NCBI GenBank assembly: GCA_002778195.1
Contig: PCDI01000014.1
Span: 638,897 to 702,896 of the forward strand
Direction of reading: 5' to 3'
DNA from: Raffaelea ambrosiae
Lineage: Eukaryota; Ascomycota; Sordariomycetes; Ophiostomatales; Ophiostomataceae
Length of the DNA: 64,000 bases
A program made the position numbers and the translations under genes. The notes beneath the pieces are model-generated. The model made no database searches. It was not told where the DNA came from and saw only the letters and a list, made by a program, of their open reading frames with translations. Below are positions 36,092 to 47,505 of this stretch, in pieces. The stretch's first letter is position 1; every line of letters starts with the position of its first letter.

Positions 36092-37741
36092 CTATCCGCC
36101 ACTGCATACCAGGGAGTACGCGTACTTCATGTCCCTCGGTGGTCCGGTGAAAGCGTTGGCGTAGCCTTTGTGGAGCGGGTAGGCCACAACTCTGACAATG
36201 TACACAAAAGACAACTCACGTCGGATGCGGTCTTCGTCTGTCTCTGGGAGGATGTATCGACCCATTGGGGTGGAGGAAACAAAGCCGGGAGGAGGTATGG
36301 CGGCGGGAGGTACAGGATGCTTGAGAACGTCAAAGACACAGTAGTCGACGCCGCAGTCTCGGGCCAGAGCAAGGTCGGCTCCGGACACGCGTTTGTACTG
36401 GATCTCGACGTAGACACTCTTCTCTTTGGTGGCGCCTCCCCGGACCACCAGGCCATGGAATGGCGTTTTGTTCCACTTCAGGTACTCAGGCGCATGGAAG
36501 TGGCAGAGATGGGCATCAATGGCCAAATCCGTAACCCTCATGACTGTCTGCTGCGGCTGCGGATACTTGTTGTAGATACGATGAGTGAGATAGCGGTTGA
36601 GCTGTGGCAGGATGGGGCTGACGCTGCCGTCGGCAGGGTTGCCACAGCGGAAATCCAAGAGATCCAAAGCCACGTCGTCCATGGAGTCGAGGTTGGAAAG
36701 GTAGTTCTCGAACTGGATCGTTCGGTGGCGAACAGTGTTCGTGTGGATATCTTGGAGCTCATCACATATGTCGCCGACCAAGGTTGCCCGGCTTGAGTGA
36801 GAGGATGCTGACCTGCCTGAGGAGCTGCTTGAGGAGCTGCCCGGGGGGGTGGCTGGGGGGGTGGCGGGGGGGCCGACCGAAGGGATAATGTGGCGACTGA
36901 CGGGGCGACTACCCCGGCGACTGCTCGGGCGACTGCTCGGGGGACTGACCGGGGGACTGACCGGGGGACTGGCCGGGAGGCTGGCCTCACTTGGGATGTA
37001 GAGTTGCAGTTCTGGCTCGTCTATCTCGATGGGGTCGTCTGGCTTAACGAGCTTGCCTGGGTCGGCGGGGTTGTCTGGCTCGACGGGGTCGTCTGGCTCG
37101 ACGAGCGAGACAAGGGGGACTGCCTGGCCGTCTTCGCTGGCAGCACTCAGAGAGGTTTGCCAGGCAATGAAACCCGACCCAAGGCCCTGCGACTTTCGCT
37201 CCACAATGCGACCCATTAGCTGGTTTCTCAAGGGAAGCTCAAATCGAGAATGACACCCCGCTGTGGGAACGATATTGGATCTCTTGCATTGCTCTAGATA
37301 TTCGTCCTCGGACAATGGCCCCATGTTCCGAGGACGACGGACGAACTTCCTGGAAGGATGCTTTTTTGGCTTTGTGGCTGCCACGGAGCTACTCCCAGTC
37401 TGGCTTGTATCCGTGGCCATTGTCGGCGAGCCTCTTTCTTCTTGGTCAACAGCATACTCAACATGCTCCGTGTCGACGTCGACATGCTCGACGTGGTCGA
37501 CATGCTCGACGCCCGCAACGTCTTCAACACGCTCGGCGACTTCTTCACGCAGTTGCTGCTCAGCTGCTTCTTCCATGACGCCAGGTGGGTCGACTCGTTG
37601 ATCTGATCGTGCTTGTCCACCTTCCCCGGAACGAACCTGGGGAGCCTGTGCTGGCTGATCAGATTGCTTGTTGACACCATGTAGCCCTACCAAGTCCCTC
37701 CAGTTAATCTTTCCGAAACCGAGCCGTCGACGAATATGCAT
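36092..37741 (-). CDS. Hypothetical protein, frame interrupted by TAG
   Basis: A 549-residue frame from the ATG at 37741 to the TAG at 36092-36094; no intron is needed. Visible features are a basic N-terminus (MHIRRRLGFGKINW), an acidic Val/Glu/His repeat (EHVDHVEHVDVDTEHVEY), a basic patch (KPKKHPSRKFVRRPRN), a proline-rich stretch with repeated SPPV and SRP (about residues 265-310), then a more ordered C-terminal half with DLQ-type helices and a segment SFVYIVRVVAYPLHKGYANA. It resembles the lineage-specific, poorly annotated proteins common in Pezizomycotina, and no enzyme motif is recognised. The frame continues past the stop (see 35402-36091), so this may be a truncated or pseudogenised gene, a sequencing error, or a read-through product. 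Confidence 0.6.
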   Translation of the reverse strand: MHIRRRLGFGKINWRDLVGLHGVNKQSDQPAQAPQVRSGEGGQARSDQRVDPPGVMEEAAEQQLREEVAERVEDVAGVEHVDHVEHVDVDTEHVEYAVDQEERGSPTMATDTSQTGSSSVAATKPKKHPSRKFVRRPRNMGPLSEDEYLEQCKRSNIVPTAGCHSRFELPLRNQLMGRIVERKSQGLGSGFIAWQTSLSAASEDGQAVPLVSLVEPDDPVEPDNPADPGKLVKPDDPIEIDEPELQLYIPSEASLPASPPVSPPVSPPSSRPSSRRGSRPVSRHIIPSVGPPATPPATPPGSSSSSSSGRSASSHSSRATLVGDICDELQDIHTNTVRHRTIQFENYLSNLDSMDDVALDLLDFRCGNPADGSVSPILPQLNRYLTHRIYNKYPQPQQTVMRVTDLAIDAHLCHFHAPEYLKWNKTPFHGLVVRGGATKEKSVYVEIQYKRVSGADLALARDCGVDYCVFDVLKHPVPPAAIPPPGFVSSTPMGRYILPETDEDRIRRELSFVYIVRVVAYPLHKGYANAFTGPPRDMKYAYSLVCSGG

Positions 37742-39563
37742 AATTGTGCCCGTCTGTGGCAACGGCGAGAGGGAAAATCTCAAGTACGGAGGCGAGAAAG
37801 CGGAAGCAAACAGCAGCGAGCAGCAGGAGGATCACAAAAGGAAGACGGCGAGGATTTCTCGAGCCCATCTAGACGGAGTGATGTGGAAAGAACGGGAAAG
37901 CGGGATACCGTCTATAGGAATGATGTTCTGTAGGGATGTAGGGATGCTCTGGATGCTTAGGATTGGGATAACCCTCAAGGAGATGATGCAAGATGGGATG
38001 TGTACTGTAGGATATGAGATGGGCGAGGAAGAGAAAAAGGGAGGGAAAGAAAAGAGGAGATTGTTTCCAAAGATGCATTCTAAGAAGAGACAACTACACA
38101 GTGTCTGGTGGCTGTGGAACGCGGTTTCCTGTCTGGGACGTGGCCATTGTCTGCGTTGCGGCCATCGTTCCTTTCAAAGCGAGTCTAGTCACCCTCGCGC
38201 CTGCCGCAACGTTACTCCTTCCCGAAAGAACACTGGAAAGTAAATGAGAATCAAAACAAAGCAGAAAAATCTTGAATACGATCTAAAAAAAACTTCACAG
38301 AAAATACTCCAATATGCACCTCCCCGACTCCGCCGGCTGCTCGCAATAAACTGAACGTCCAGTAATACCAGAGCCTCACTAACAGCGTCTGTCTAAGTGT
38401 CGCCTGTGATTGGCCAGCAAATGTCGTAGCCATTGTGCGTGGTCTAGGCTCAGGACAGCCACTCGTGGCAAAGCCCCACCTGGCGAAGGCTGGCCAATCG
38501 CGTGGAGGCGCCACCTGCCAAAAAATGGAAAGCAAAAAATAAAAATAAAAATAAAGCATAAAAAAATACCCAAAAAAATAAAACATCACCATCCCTCTCG
38601 TTGGGTGCCCACCTTCTCACCTCTTTCTCTTCCTTTTCTCTCTTCCTCCCCAGCCCACCCGCACAGGTCAGCAGCGCAGCACCGCCTTGTCAATTCTCTT
38701 CCCCCCGCAGGTGTGCGTACGGCATTCTCTCTCTCCTCTTCTCTTTTTCTCTTTTTTTTTTCTCTTTGCTTTATTCTCTTCGTCTTGTGCAGCCCGCCTT
38801 AGGTGCATATTATTTTTCCGCCCTTGTTTGCGAAAGTTGCCTCGTCATCCTTTTCGAACTTCGGCCTCCCCCTCCCATATTTTGCTTACTTGGCCCGCCA
38901 GAATCACATCGCACGTGGTCGCCAGTGCTTCGCGCATCGAATCTCGTCCATCACACCACGCAGACCGATCCGAGACGTCCGCTGCCGTGATCTGTTCCTG
39001 TCTGGTAAGTGGCTTTTGCGGTGTGCCTCGAAGGGGTGCATGTGACCAGACAGACCGCGTCCAAGCACGCTGTTGGCTTGTGACGTCAGAAGGAAGGCTG
39101 CCCAACTGAGAAGCCCTAATGGATGAGAGGGCACCAACAGTGTTCTCGGCCGTAATTTGCTGCGATGCCTTGCCTGTCTTGTTTACGGCCGTGCCTGTCC
39201 TTCATTTTTGCTGCTTCTGTCCTGGCTCAATTTTTTCGCGTCATACTTCCGTTCCTCTTTTTTTTTTTCCCTGTCTAACCAAACTCTGTGCAAAGATCTT
39301 CCGCGACCAGACTCGAGCCAGCGTCCATTTTTTCGCGTCCGTTTTCGACAAGCCTCGACAGACCGACTCTGACCGATTCTAAAGGCATCCAAGCCTGATA
39401 TCGCAGAACGACAATCTCAAACAAGCAAAGCAAAACATACAAGACAGAGATTAACGCACCGTTTCTGGAGCGCCTCGCCAAGCTCTCCCCGAACAATTTT
39501 TATATTCCTACTCCCTCTCTTCTTTCTCTCCACCCCACGGTCTCCCTGTGACTTTGACTAGTC
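37742..39563. promoter_or_regulatory. Divergent intergenic region: broken gene (-) and eIF2A (+)
   Basis: 1.8 kb with no supported gene. The last 900 bp before eIF2A are pyrimidine-rich, as expected for a strong fungal promoter and leader of a translation gene. Confidence 0.5.
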
Positions 39564-41831
39564 ATGGCCAGCCCGTTGCAGTTTGCCTACCGCACCCAGA
39601 AGGCCATCGGCGTCTACGACGCCGACCCTGTCTACGAGTCGCTTCCCGGCTTCGTTGCCCCCGAGGGGAACCTCCGGTGCTGTGTCTACTCGCCATGCGG
39701 CCGCTACTTTGCCTGGGCCTCGAGCGACACGGTCGCCGTGTGCGACGCGTCTGTCGGCCACGTGCTCAACTCGTTTGCCATTGCCAACGTGTTTGAGCTC
39801 GGCTTCTCGCCGCGTGGCACTTTTCTCAGCACGTGGGAGCGGCCGAGCAAGGACGAGAACGGCGACGCCACCAAGAACCTCAAGGTGTGGCGCACCATTG
39901 AGGAGGGTGCCGCCGCCGCCGCCACCGCTGCCAACGGCGAGCGCCAGCCTCAGGGCCGCTTCGTGCAGAAGTCGCAGACGGGCTGGAACCTGCAGTATAC
40001 GGCCGACGAGGAGTTCTGTGCGCGTCTCGTCACCAACGAAGTGCACTTCTACAACAGCGGCGACCTGACCACGGTCCACGACAAGCTGCGCGTGGAGGGC
40101 GTCTCTACCTTTGCGCTGGCTCCTGGCAAGACGCATTCGGTGGCCGTTTTCATTCCTGAGCGCAAGGTACGTTTCTTTGGTTCATTCTTCTTTGGTGCAT
40201 CTTTTTGAACCCCGGCCACAAGCTCATTACACGTTGCTAACCTCTCCCCACAGGGCCAACCTGCGGCCGTCCGTGTCTACAATGTCCCCCACTTCGGCGC
40301 CCCGGCGTCGCAGAAGACGTTTTTCAAGGGCGACAAGGTGCAGCTGAAGTGGAACGCGATGGGCTCGAGCCTGCTTGTGCTCGCCCACACGGATGTGGAC
40401 AAGTCCAACAAGAGCTACTACGGCGAGACGACGCTGTACATTCTGAGCGCGACAGGGGGCTTCGACGCGCGCATCACGCTGGACAAGGAGGGCCCGATCC
40501 ACGATGTGGAGTGGTCGCCGAACTCGAAAGAGTTCGGTGTCGTGTATGGCTTCATGCCGGCCAAGACGACGATTTTCAACCAGAAGGCCGAGGACAAGTT
40601 CACGTTTCCTCTGGGCCCGCGCAACACGATCACGTTCTCGCCTAACGGCCGGTTTGTGCTGGTGGCTGGGTTTGGCAACTTGGCTGGCCAGATCGATGTG
40701 TACGATCTGTCCAAGGACTACCGCAAGGTCTGCACGATTGAAAGCGGCAACCCGAGCGTGTGCCAGTGGAGTCCCGATTCGCGCTACATCATGACGGCGA
40801 CAACATCGCCGCGTCTGCGTGTGGACAACGGCATCAAGCTGTGGCACGTCGGTGGCGGCTTGATCTACAACACGGACATGGTGGAGCTGTACAATGTTCT
40901 TTGGCGGCCGATGGAAAAGACGGCCCCCAAGAGCACGGTGGCAGATCCGCTAACGACGGTGCCGACGCCGCATGCCTCTGCGGTGGCGTACCTGGGCGCG
41001 CGCAAGACGCCCTCGAAGCCGGCCGGTGCGTACCGGCCGCCGGGCGCGCGTGGCCAGTCGACCCCGCTGCACTTCAAGCGCGAGGACGAGGGCGGTGCGG
41101 CGCATGTGGTCAGCAACGGCATTTCGGGCCTGAACGGTCCGAGCGGCTTTGGCAGCGGTGCTAACGGATTCGGACGAGCTCGGCGTGCGGTCCCTGGTGC
41201 CGAGTTGGTGGAGCTGTCGGGTGCAGCGCCGGTGTTTGTGCCGGGTGCCGAACCAGCGGATGGCGGCAACGAGCCGCTGTCCAAGTCTGCGCTGAAGAAC
41301 AAGAAGAAGCGCGGCAACAAGAAGGCGAACCGCGAGACGGAGCCGATTAACGGCGTGAACGGCAGCAACAACGGCAGCGGGCTGGCGCCGCCGGGCCAGG
41401 AGTATGGGGCACGGTCCGGTGGCGAGGGTCGCAGCCCGGAGCGCCGCGGCCAGGGCCAGGGCCAGATCCGTGGCAACAACGGCAACAATGTGAATGGCAC
41501 GCGCAACCGGAGCAACACGCAGCGCAGGAATGAGCCTGCCGGTGCTGGGGCTGCTGCTGGTGGCGGTGCTGTTCTGTCTGCCCCTGCCCCTGCAGCGGCG
41601 GCCCCAGCGGCCCCAGTGGCTGCCGCTGCTGCTGCGGAGCAGCCTAGCAGCAACCAGAGTCCGCTGTCGAAGAAGATTCGGAGTCTGCAGAAGAAGATCC
41701 GGGCGATTGAGGATCTGGAGATGCGCCACGCGGGTGGCGAGAAGCTGGAGGACACGCAGATCAAGAAGATTGGGACCAAGTCGGCCGTGCTGCGCGAGCT
41801 GGAGGATCTTGAGCGACAGGAGAAGCAGTGA
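39564..41831 (+). CDS. eIF2A: Eukaryotic translation initiation factor 2A
   Basis: Cytosolic factor that can deliver initiator tRNA to 40S subunits independently of eIF2, used in non-canonical initiation. The model has two exons: 39564-40166 and 40254-41831, phase 0, 87-nt intron; the product is 726 residues. The N-terminal about 500 residues form the nine-bladed WD-like beta-propeller typical of eIF2A, with motifs VYSPCGRYFAW, NLKVW, VQLKWNAMGSSLLVLAHTDV, FSPNGRFVLVAGFGNLAGQI and CQWSPDSRYIMTATTSPRLR. A Gly/Asn/Ala-rich linker follows. The C-terminus is a basic coiled coil (SPLSKKIRSLQKKIRAIEDL through LRELEDLERQEKQ), known in the family as the mRNA/ribosome-binding tail. Confidence 0.96.
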
Positions 41832-44800
41832 GGACGGCGGGCGGTGGTGATGTAGTTGCACGTGGTTCGTTGTGGTTCATTGTGGTCAACTGTGGTTAGA
41901 AGTGAGGCGAGAAGGATACAAAGCGAAGGATAACTATGAGCAGGATTGGTAGAGACGACAGTACGACGACAATAGAGAAAAGTGCTTCTTTGGAGAGGTT
42001 CAGAGAAAAGGAAAAAGGACGATCAAGGGGTAGGAAGAGAGAAGGAACCGAGCAGGAGGAAAAAAGGAGAAAATAGACGGGAAAAAAAAATATCAAGTAG
42101 AAGAAGGGACGAAAAGGAGAATAGGATGGGTGCTTGTTTTTTTTTTCCCCCTGTTTATGGTCTGGGATGGGAACTTGCTTGGACAGATATGGCACAAGCC
42201 TGGAACAGACTGCTTGGACAACGCCAAGGTTAAGGAGACTTGAGTAATGGGAAGGAAGGTTATTATGTGCTTCGCATCGAAGCGCTCTCCCGAATAAGAA
42301 GCCAGTATTTTTAGGGCTCCTCTTCTTCATCGTGGTGTTTTCTTGTTCTTGTTTTTGTTTTCTCGTTTCCCTCTCCGTACTGTTCCTAGGCTTTCTGGTC
42401 TCGTGCTTTCTGTATGGGGCTTACAAAATACCACTATGGAGGGACTTTCCAAGGTCAAAAGGGAGCCAACTGAAAAGAGAGATGCCCAAAAATAACAGCA
42501 TGGATTTTCAGGTATGCCTAGACCTGTGCTGACACTAGCTACGCGACTGGCAGCTGCCAGCTGGTAGGACACTCTTGCCAGCTGCAGCTTTTCTTCTCCC
42601 GACGGGTGTCTGGGTAGGTATGTTCTCTTTTGCAAAGAACACCAATGTTTGCCTCTTTGGTCTTCTTGTGGCGTAAGCGGAGACCAGGGCTAAGAGACTA
42701 GCCGCAACGTTGCACCCCGCCTGTCGTCGAATTTAGCACACACGCTTAGTACAATGTACACACCACTATTAAGCCTTGGCCCTTGGACGCTACTACCAAG
42801 TAGTGATGTCCCCCACACTGTGATAGCGGTCTCTCTCTTTTTTCCTTTTTCGTCTTCTTTTTCTCGTCTTTTGTTTCTTTTTCGAATGAGCATCGATCCC
42901 ATGCAGCGCACCACAACTGTATTTGTGGACTGATGGGCAGCCTGGCTTGCTAGCAGCACGAATGACGAATCAGAGTGTTTTGCTTATATTTTATTTTCTG
43001 TGGTGATCGACTCTCTATGTGAAGCAATATGAAGTCGTACGAAATACACACACAACTGTGTACGGCTCCCTGGAAGCACATAGTCAACCTCGACTCTTCG
43101 GCCTCTTCTTCTTCGGCTCGACCGCCACCCCGAATAAAGAGCCAGTCATCAGAGCTCCCAATGTTTCATGCGCCCACCCACTCGCCCTCCGCTTTCCAAC
43201 CAACCAGAGTCGTATTCGGGGATCCTTACGAGGATACCTGCCATGCATGCACATAGTAGTTGCTGCGCAGTTACACGCTCCACGTATTAACTGCTGCAAT
43301 GGTAGCTCCAAGCTGAAATCCTTCTCCCCCTCAGCCTTTTTCTTTCTCTCCGCTTTCCCCTCCACACAAGTTTTCCATGTCTCTGCTCGGGAGGACGTCC
43401 GCACCACGCCACAGCCACTTGGCGATCACAACTTGATATCCATGATGCACTGTCCCTAGGAATTTCCAGGGGCAAATCACGCAAGGAAATGCCATGGCTT
43501 CCCACACAAGGACATCGTTGAGGGTGGCTGTTCGACTTCAAGCTGCAAAGGCTGACAAAGCAAGTCTCTTGACGCCTAGGCTGTCTTGTCAGACGCCTTC
43601 CGATTCTGCCTCCGTATTGCTCGGAAACCGTGATTTCGTACCACAGCACATCTCCTTTCTCTCGCCTGTTCTTGCTGCTTTGTACAGTGTGCAAATCGTG
43701 TACGACCACACCAAAAAGAAAAGAAAAAAGAAAAAAAGAAGAAAAAGAAAAAAAGCTTGCTTCCTTGCTTCATTCGTGCCCTCCTACCTTGTCAACCCAA
43801 ATGTCACCTTGGCCATGGCCAATCGTGGCCCTCCACCCTCCCTTGACCTCACGGATTGTTCTTTCTTTTCAACTCATGTGAGCGTCTTCCTTTCTTCCTT
43901 CCCCCCCCCCCCCCAGCTCTTGTCGATCCACTTGGCAACCTGGCTCTCCACGCTCTCCACTTCTTCCCGCCCGCCAACCACTGTAGCTATTTCTTTCTTC
44001 GTTCTCTTCCTTTCACAACCCTCTCGTGTTTCCTCGTTTGCCTGTGTGTGTGTGTGTTGCCCGATCTTGGCGACCTCCTTTCGCTCTTGATTGCCCCATG
44101 AACATGCCCCCCCCCCCCCCCACCCCTTGAGGCCAACAACCCAAGAGACACCCACCACTTTCAAGATCGGCCTCAGCTGGCCCGAGTTTCTTCTGGCCAC
44201 CCCCTCCAGTCGGCATGGTTGAGGCCCGAGAAGAAGAAGGATCATGGGTCCGGGTGGCGGCTGGGATCATGGTCAAGATGGTGGCTGGATGGCCGGGTTC
44301 GTCGTGCCTTGGATTGGATTCCTTTCGTGGTTGTCGTTCCTTTGCTGCACGGCCCACACACACATGGACCACCCTGCAGCGAGCGGCAGGGTAGCCTTCC
44401 TGTCGTGTGACCCGCCCGGCGTGAAAGGATCAGGACATTGCCCTTCTTTCCTTCGTTTCTCGGACCAGTCGTTTCTCTGTTTGCCCGTGCATCTCTCCCC
44501 ACAGTGTCCTTGTCCCCGCGTTTTCCCCCGACCCCAGATCATACAAGTAGTCGACGAAGCACAGTCCACGTAGGCAACGCTGTGGCAGCCCATTGCTGTG
44601 CGTCGCTTGTTTGACGTCTTTGGATTCGTTTGGACAGTGTCGCCCATTTCCGTCGCAGAGCAGACCCCTTCCCGCGGGTCTCACATGGGCGTAGTGAGAT
44701 GGGTGGACAGATGGGCGTCTGTGCTGTGTGTCTCTCTCTCGATCTGCACAACCATAGCAGCTGTTCTCCTCCCTTTCTCCGCACCGTTCGGGTTACAGAG

Positions 44801-45211
44801 GATTATATATAGCAAAAGGTCGAGGGGGGGGGAGGAGGTGCTGAAACATATCGTAGAGCTATAATAAGCATCTCATCTCTTCTACAAAGAGTGCTACTTC
44901 CCTCTTTTGTTCTTGTCGCCTCGTGCGCTCCTTCCCTCATTTTTTCATTGTGTTGTTGCCTGGCAAACCTACCCCCCCTCCATATTGCTTCCTTTCTCTG
45001 CGGAAGGTGCGAACGCGCCCCCGTGTGGCCAAGAGACCAACCGTGCCTTCCTTTTTAACCGTTCCACCCGCCAGAGCCTCGCCTCATTCTTGCCGGAAAA
45101 AGCTGAACGTGAACCTCGGAAAATCACTCGAACTGAATTCGACCGTCTCACGATCCTCTGCCTCTTTTTTTGGTACCCGAAGACAGGAAGCAGTGCCAAC
45201 CCGCTCCCGTC
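41832..45211. other. 3.4-kb intergenic stretch, no supported gene
   Basis: Only short overlapping frames. Visible landmarks are an A/G-rich tract at about 43707-43756 and C-runs near 43906 and 44108. The last 400 bp before 45212 are pyrimidine-rich and probably contain the promoter of the transporter. Confidence 0.55.
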
Positions 45212-46927
45212 ATGGTTTTCTACCGCCGCAAGATTGTCGTCAGCGACGACACCATCACCAGCGCCGTCCAGCTGACGGCGCGGCAGTCGCTCGTGCCCAA
45301 CCTGCTCGTCACCATTTTGTTTTTCCTCTGGGGCTTCGCGTACGGCCTCCTGGACGTCCTCAACAGCCACTTCCAGTCGACGCTCAACATCAGCTCGAGC
45401 ATGGCGGCGGGCCTGTCGTCGGCGTACTTTGGCGCCTACTTTGTGTGTCCGCCGACGGTCTCGGGCTGGATCCTGCGGCGGTTCGGCTTCCGCGTGACGT
45501 TCATGACGGGGCTGGCCGTGCTGGCCGTGGGGTGTCTGCTGTTCTGGCCGTCGGGCGTGAAGCAGTCGTTTGGCGGCTTCTGCGGGAGCATGTTTGTGGT
45601 GGGCGCGGGCCTGTCGACGCTGGAGACGTCGGCGGACCCGTTCCTGGCCATCTGCGGCCCGCCGCGGTACTCGGAGATCCGGCTGAACCTGGCCCAGGCC
45701 GTGCAGGGCATCGGGTCCTTTGTGGCGCCGCTGTTGGCGTCGCGCGTGTTCTTTGCCCACACCGTGGACAACGCCCAGGGGCTCAAGAACGTCCAGTGGG
45801 TGTATCTGGGCGTCGCCTGCTTTGTCGCCCTGCTGATCATCCTGTTCTTCTTGGCCCCCATGCCCGAGATCACCGACGCCGACATGGGCGCCCAGGAGGG
45901 CGAGATCAGCAACGTCGACCCGGGCCCGCTGCGCAAGCAGACCAATCTGTTTCTGGCCGTCATGTCGCAGTTCTGCTATGTGGGTGCCCAAGTGGCGGTG
46001 GCAGTAAGTCGTGTTCATTTGTCGTTTCGCCGTCTTCAGTTGACTTGTCGTAAACCTTGTGTTTTCTTTTTTCTTTTTCTTTTCTTTCTTTTTCATTGAG
46101 TTGTTTTGTTGTTGTTTTGCATTGCATGAACTCACTTCCCAGAACTACTTTATGAGCTTTTGTGAAGAAGCCGGCCGTGATGCATCCCAAAGCTGTACGT
46201 TTTTTCATTCTTTTCATTCTTTTCGTTCTTCTCTTTGTCTACATACCCAAGTTGCTGATCCGTCAACTGACACACCCAGCCGACCTTCTCGCTGTCGGCC
46301 AGGGCCTCTACGCCTTCAATCGTTTTGTCGCCGGCTTCTTGCTCATGATCCCGGCCTTCAAGCCCCGTTATATCCTCGCCCTCTATCTCAGCCTCTGTTT
46401 TGTCTTTATCATCGCCGCCATGAACTCCAAGGGCACCGCCTCGATTGCCATGCTGATTCTGGTTCTGTGCTTTGAGTCGGCCTGTTTTGCCACCATTTTC
46501 ACGCTCGGCCTGCGTGGTCTGGGCCGGCACACCAAGATTGGCGGGTCCCTGCTGGTGGCCGCCATTTCGGGCGGCATGGTATTCCCGGCCATGACGGGTG
46601 CCGTGATTGACCACAGGGATGCACACACGGCCATGGCCATTCCTATGATGGGGTACATTCTGGCGTTGATGTAAGCAATAGGTTGATTTGTTTTTCTCTT
46701 TTTCTCAGTCCCTCTTTTTGTTCTCATGTTCTTTGATTATCCCTTACCTTCTCTATTCTAACTCGCCAAACAGCTATCCCGTCTATGTCAACGTCTTCAA
46801 GCGAGATCTCATGGACAGCCACCGCACCACGGACTACGGTGTCGAGCCGGCCAACGACAAGCAGCTACAACTCGAAGCCACGACATCCGCTGTTGAGAAT
46901 GTCCCACCTGCTACCGAGATCAAATAA
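45212..46927 (+). CDS. MFS transporter, L-fucose permease (FucP)-type
   Basis: Plasma-membrane or internal-membrane proton symporter of the FHS (fucose/galactose/glucose:H+) branch of the major facilitator superfamily. The model has four exons: 45212-46003, 46143-46194 (52 nt), 46280-46670 and 46774-46927, joined in phases 0, 1 and 2; the product is 462 residues. The first helices carry NLLVTILFFLWGFAYGLLDV and LNSHFQ, the FucP hallmark. Later motifs are GAGLSTLETSADPFLAICGP, NLAQAVQGIG, and NYFMSFCEEAG across the exon 2 join followed by GQGLYAFNRFVAGFL. About twelve hydrophobic segments are visible, with a central loop near residue 240. The C-terminal tail of about 40 residues is polar. The start at 45212 is the first ATG in frame. 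The substrate cannot be fixed from sequence. Confidence 0.93.
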
Positions 46928-47505
46928 GCCAAGGAGAGCATTGATTATCTCTTGTGCTTACTTCCTTCTAACCTATACCTGCTTATATGGAGAAGCCAAA
47001 ATTGCTCTGATTTACAAAACTTCATATTCTGTTTTCTGCCATGTCTCCTTCGTTTAATGGGACTTCGAAAGACAACCGGCGACTTGCAATAACGCGTAAA
47101 AGTCTTGGGGCGGCTGTGATACCTATTCGACACCTGGTGACTCAATAATCGACTCCCCTTCTTCAAAATAAAAAAATAAGCAAGTTGATAACTGTGCGAT
47201 ACGATCTATCTAAAACAGTAGGCCACGTGCATGCTTTCTCGTCCAATCTATGCATGCCTGTACCCCCCCCCCCCCCCAAAAAAAGGAACAATTCCATAAA
47301 TATCAAATGCAAAAACGTAACCCTGCATATCGCCAACATGTGCCTCACTCGTGGCAAACACCTCTTCCTATCACGGGCTTCTCAACGACTTGCCCTTTGT
47401 GTGGACGAAGCCACACCGTGTTCAGAATACCCAAAACGAGATACGCCAAAAACACCAAAACAAAACAGGTTGGATACTCAGGTGCTCGCAGTCCTAATCA
47501 TCGTC
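46928..47505. other. Convergent 3' intergenic region
   Basis: 578 bp between the transporter (+) stop and the NLR-like gene (-) stop, with a C-run near 47263-47276. No gene is seen. Confidence 0.55.

Noticed and set aside
36077..36094. 18-nt GT...AG segment that would remove the in-frame TAG
   Set aside because: Far below the minimum length for spliceosomal introns; no room for a branch site.
40865..41861. Minus-strand frames of about 300 codons opposite eIF2A
   Set aside because: Shadows of the GC-rich Ala/Gly-rich coding region; no motifs, and the plus strand is clearly eIF2A.
44969..46135. 388-codon minus-strand frame opposite the transporter
   Set aside because: Arg/His/Gln-rich shadow; the opposite strand encodes a clear membrane transporter with correct splice sites.
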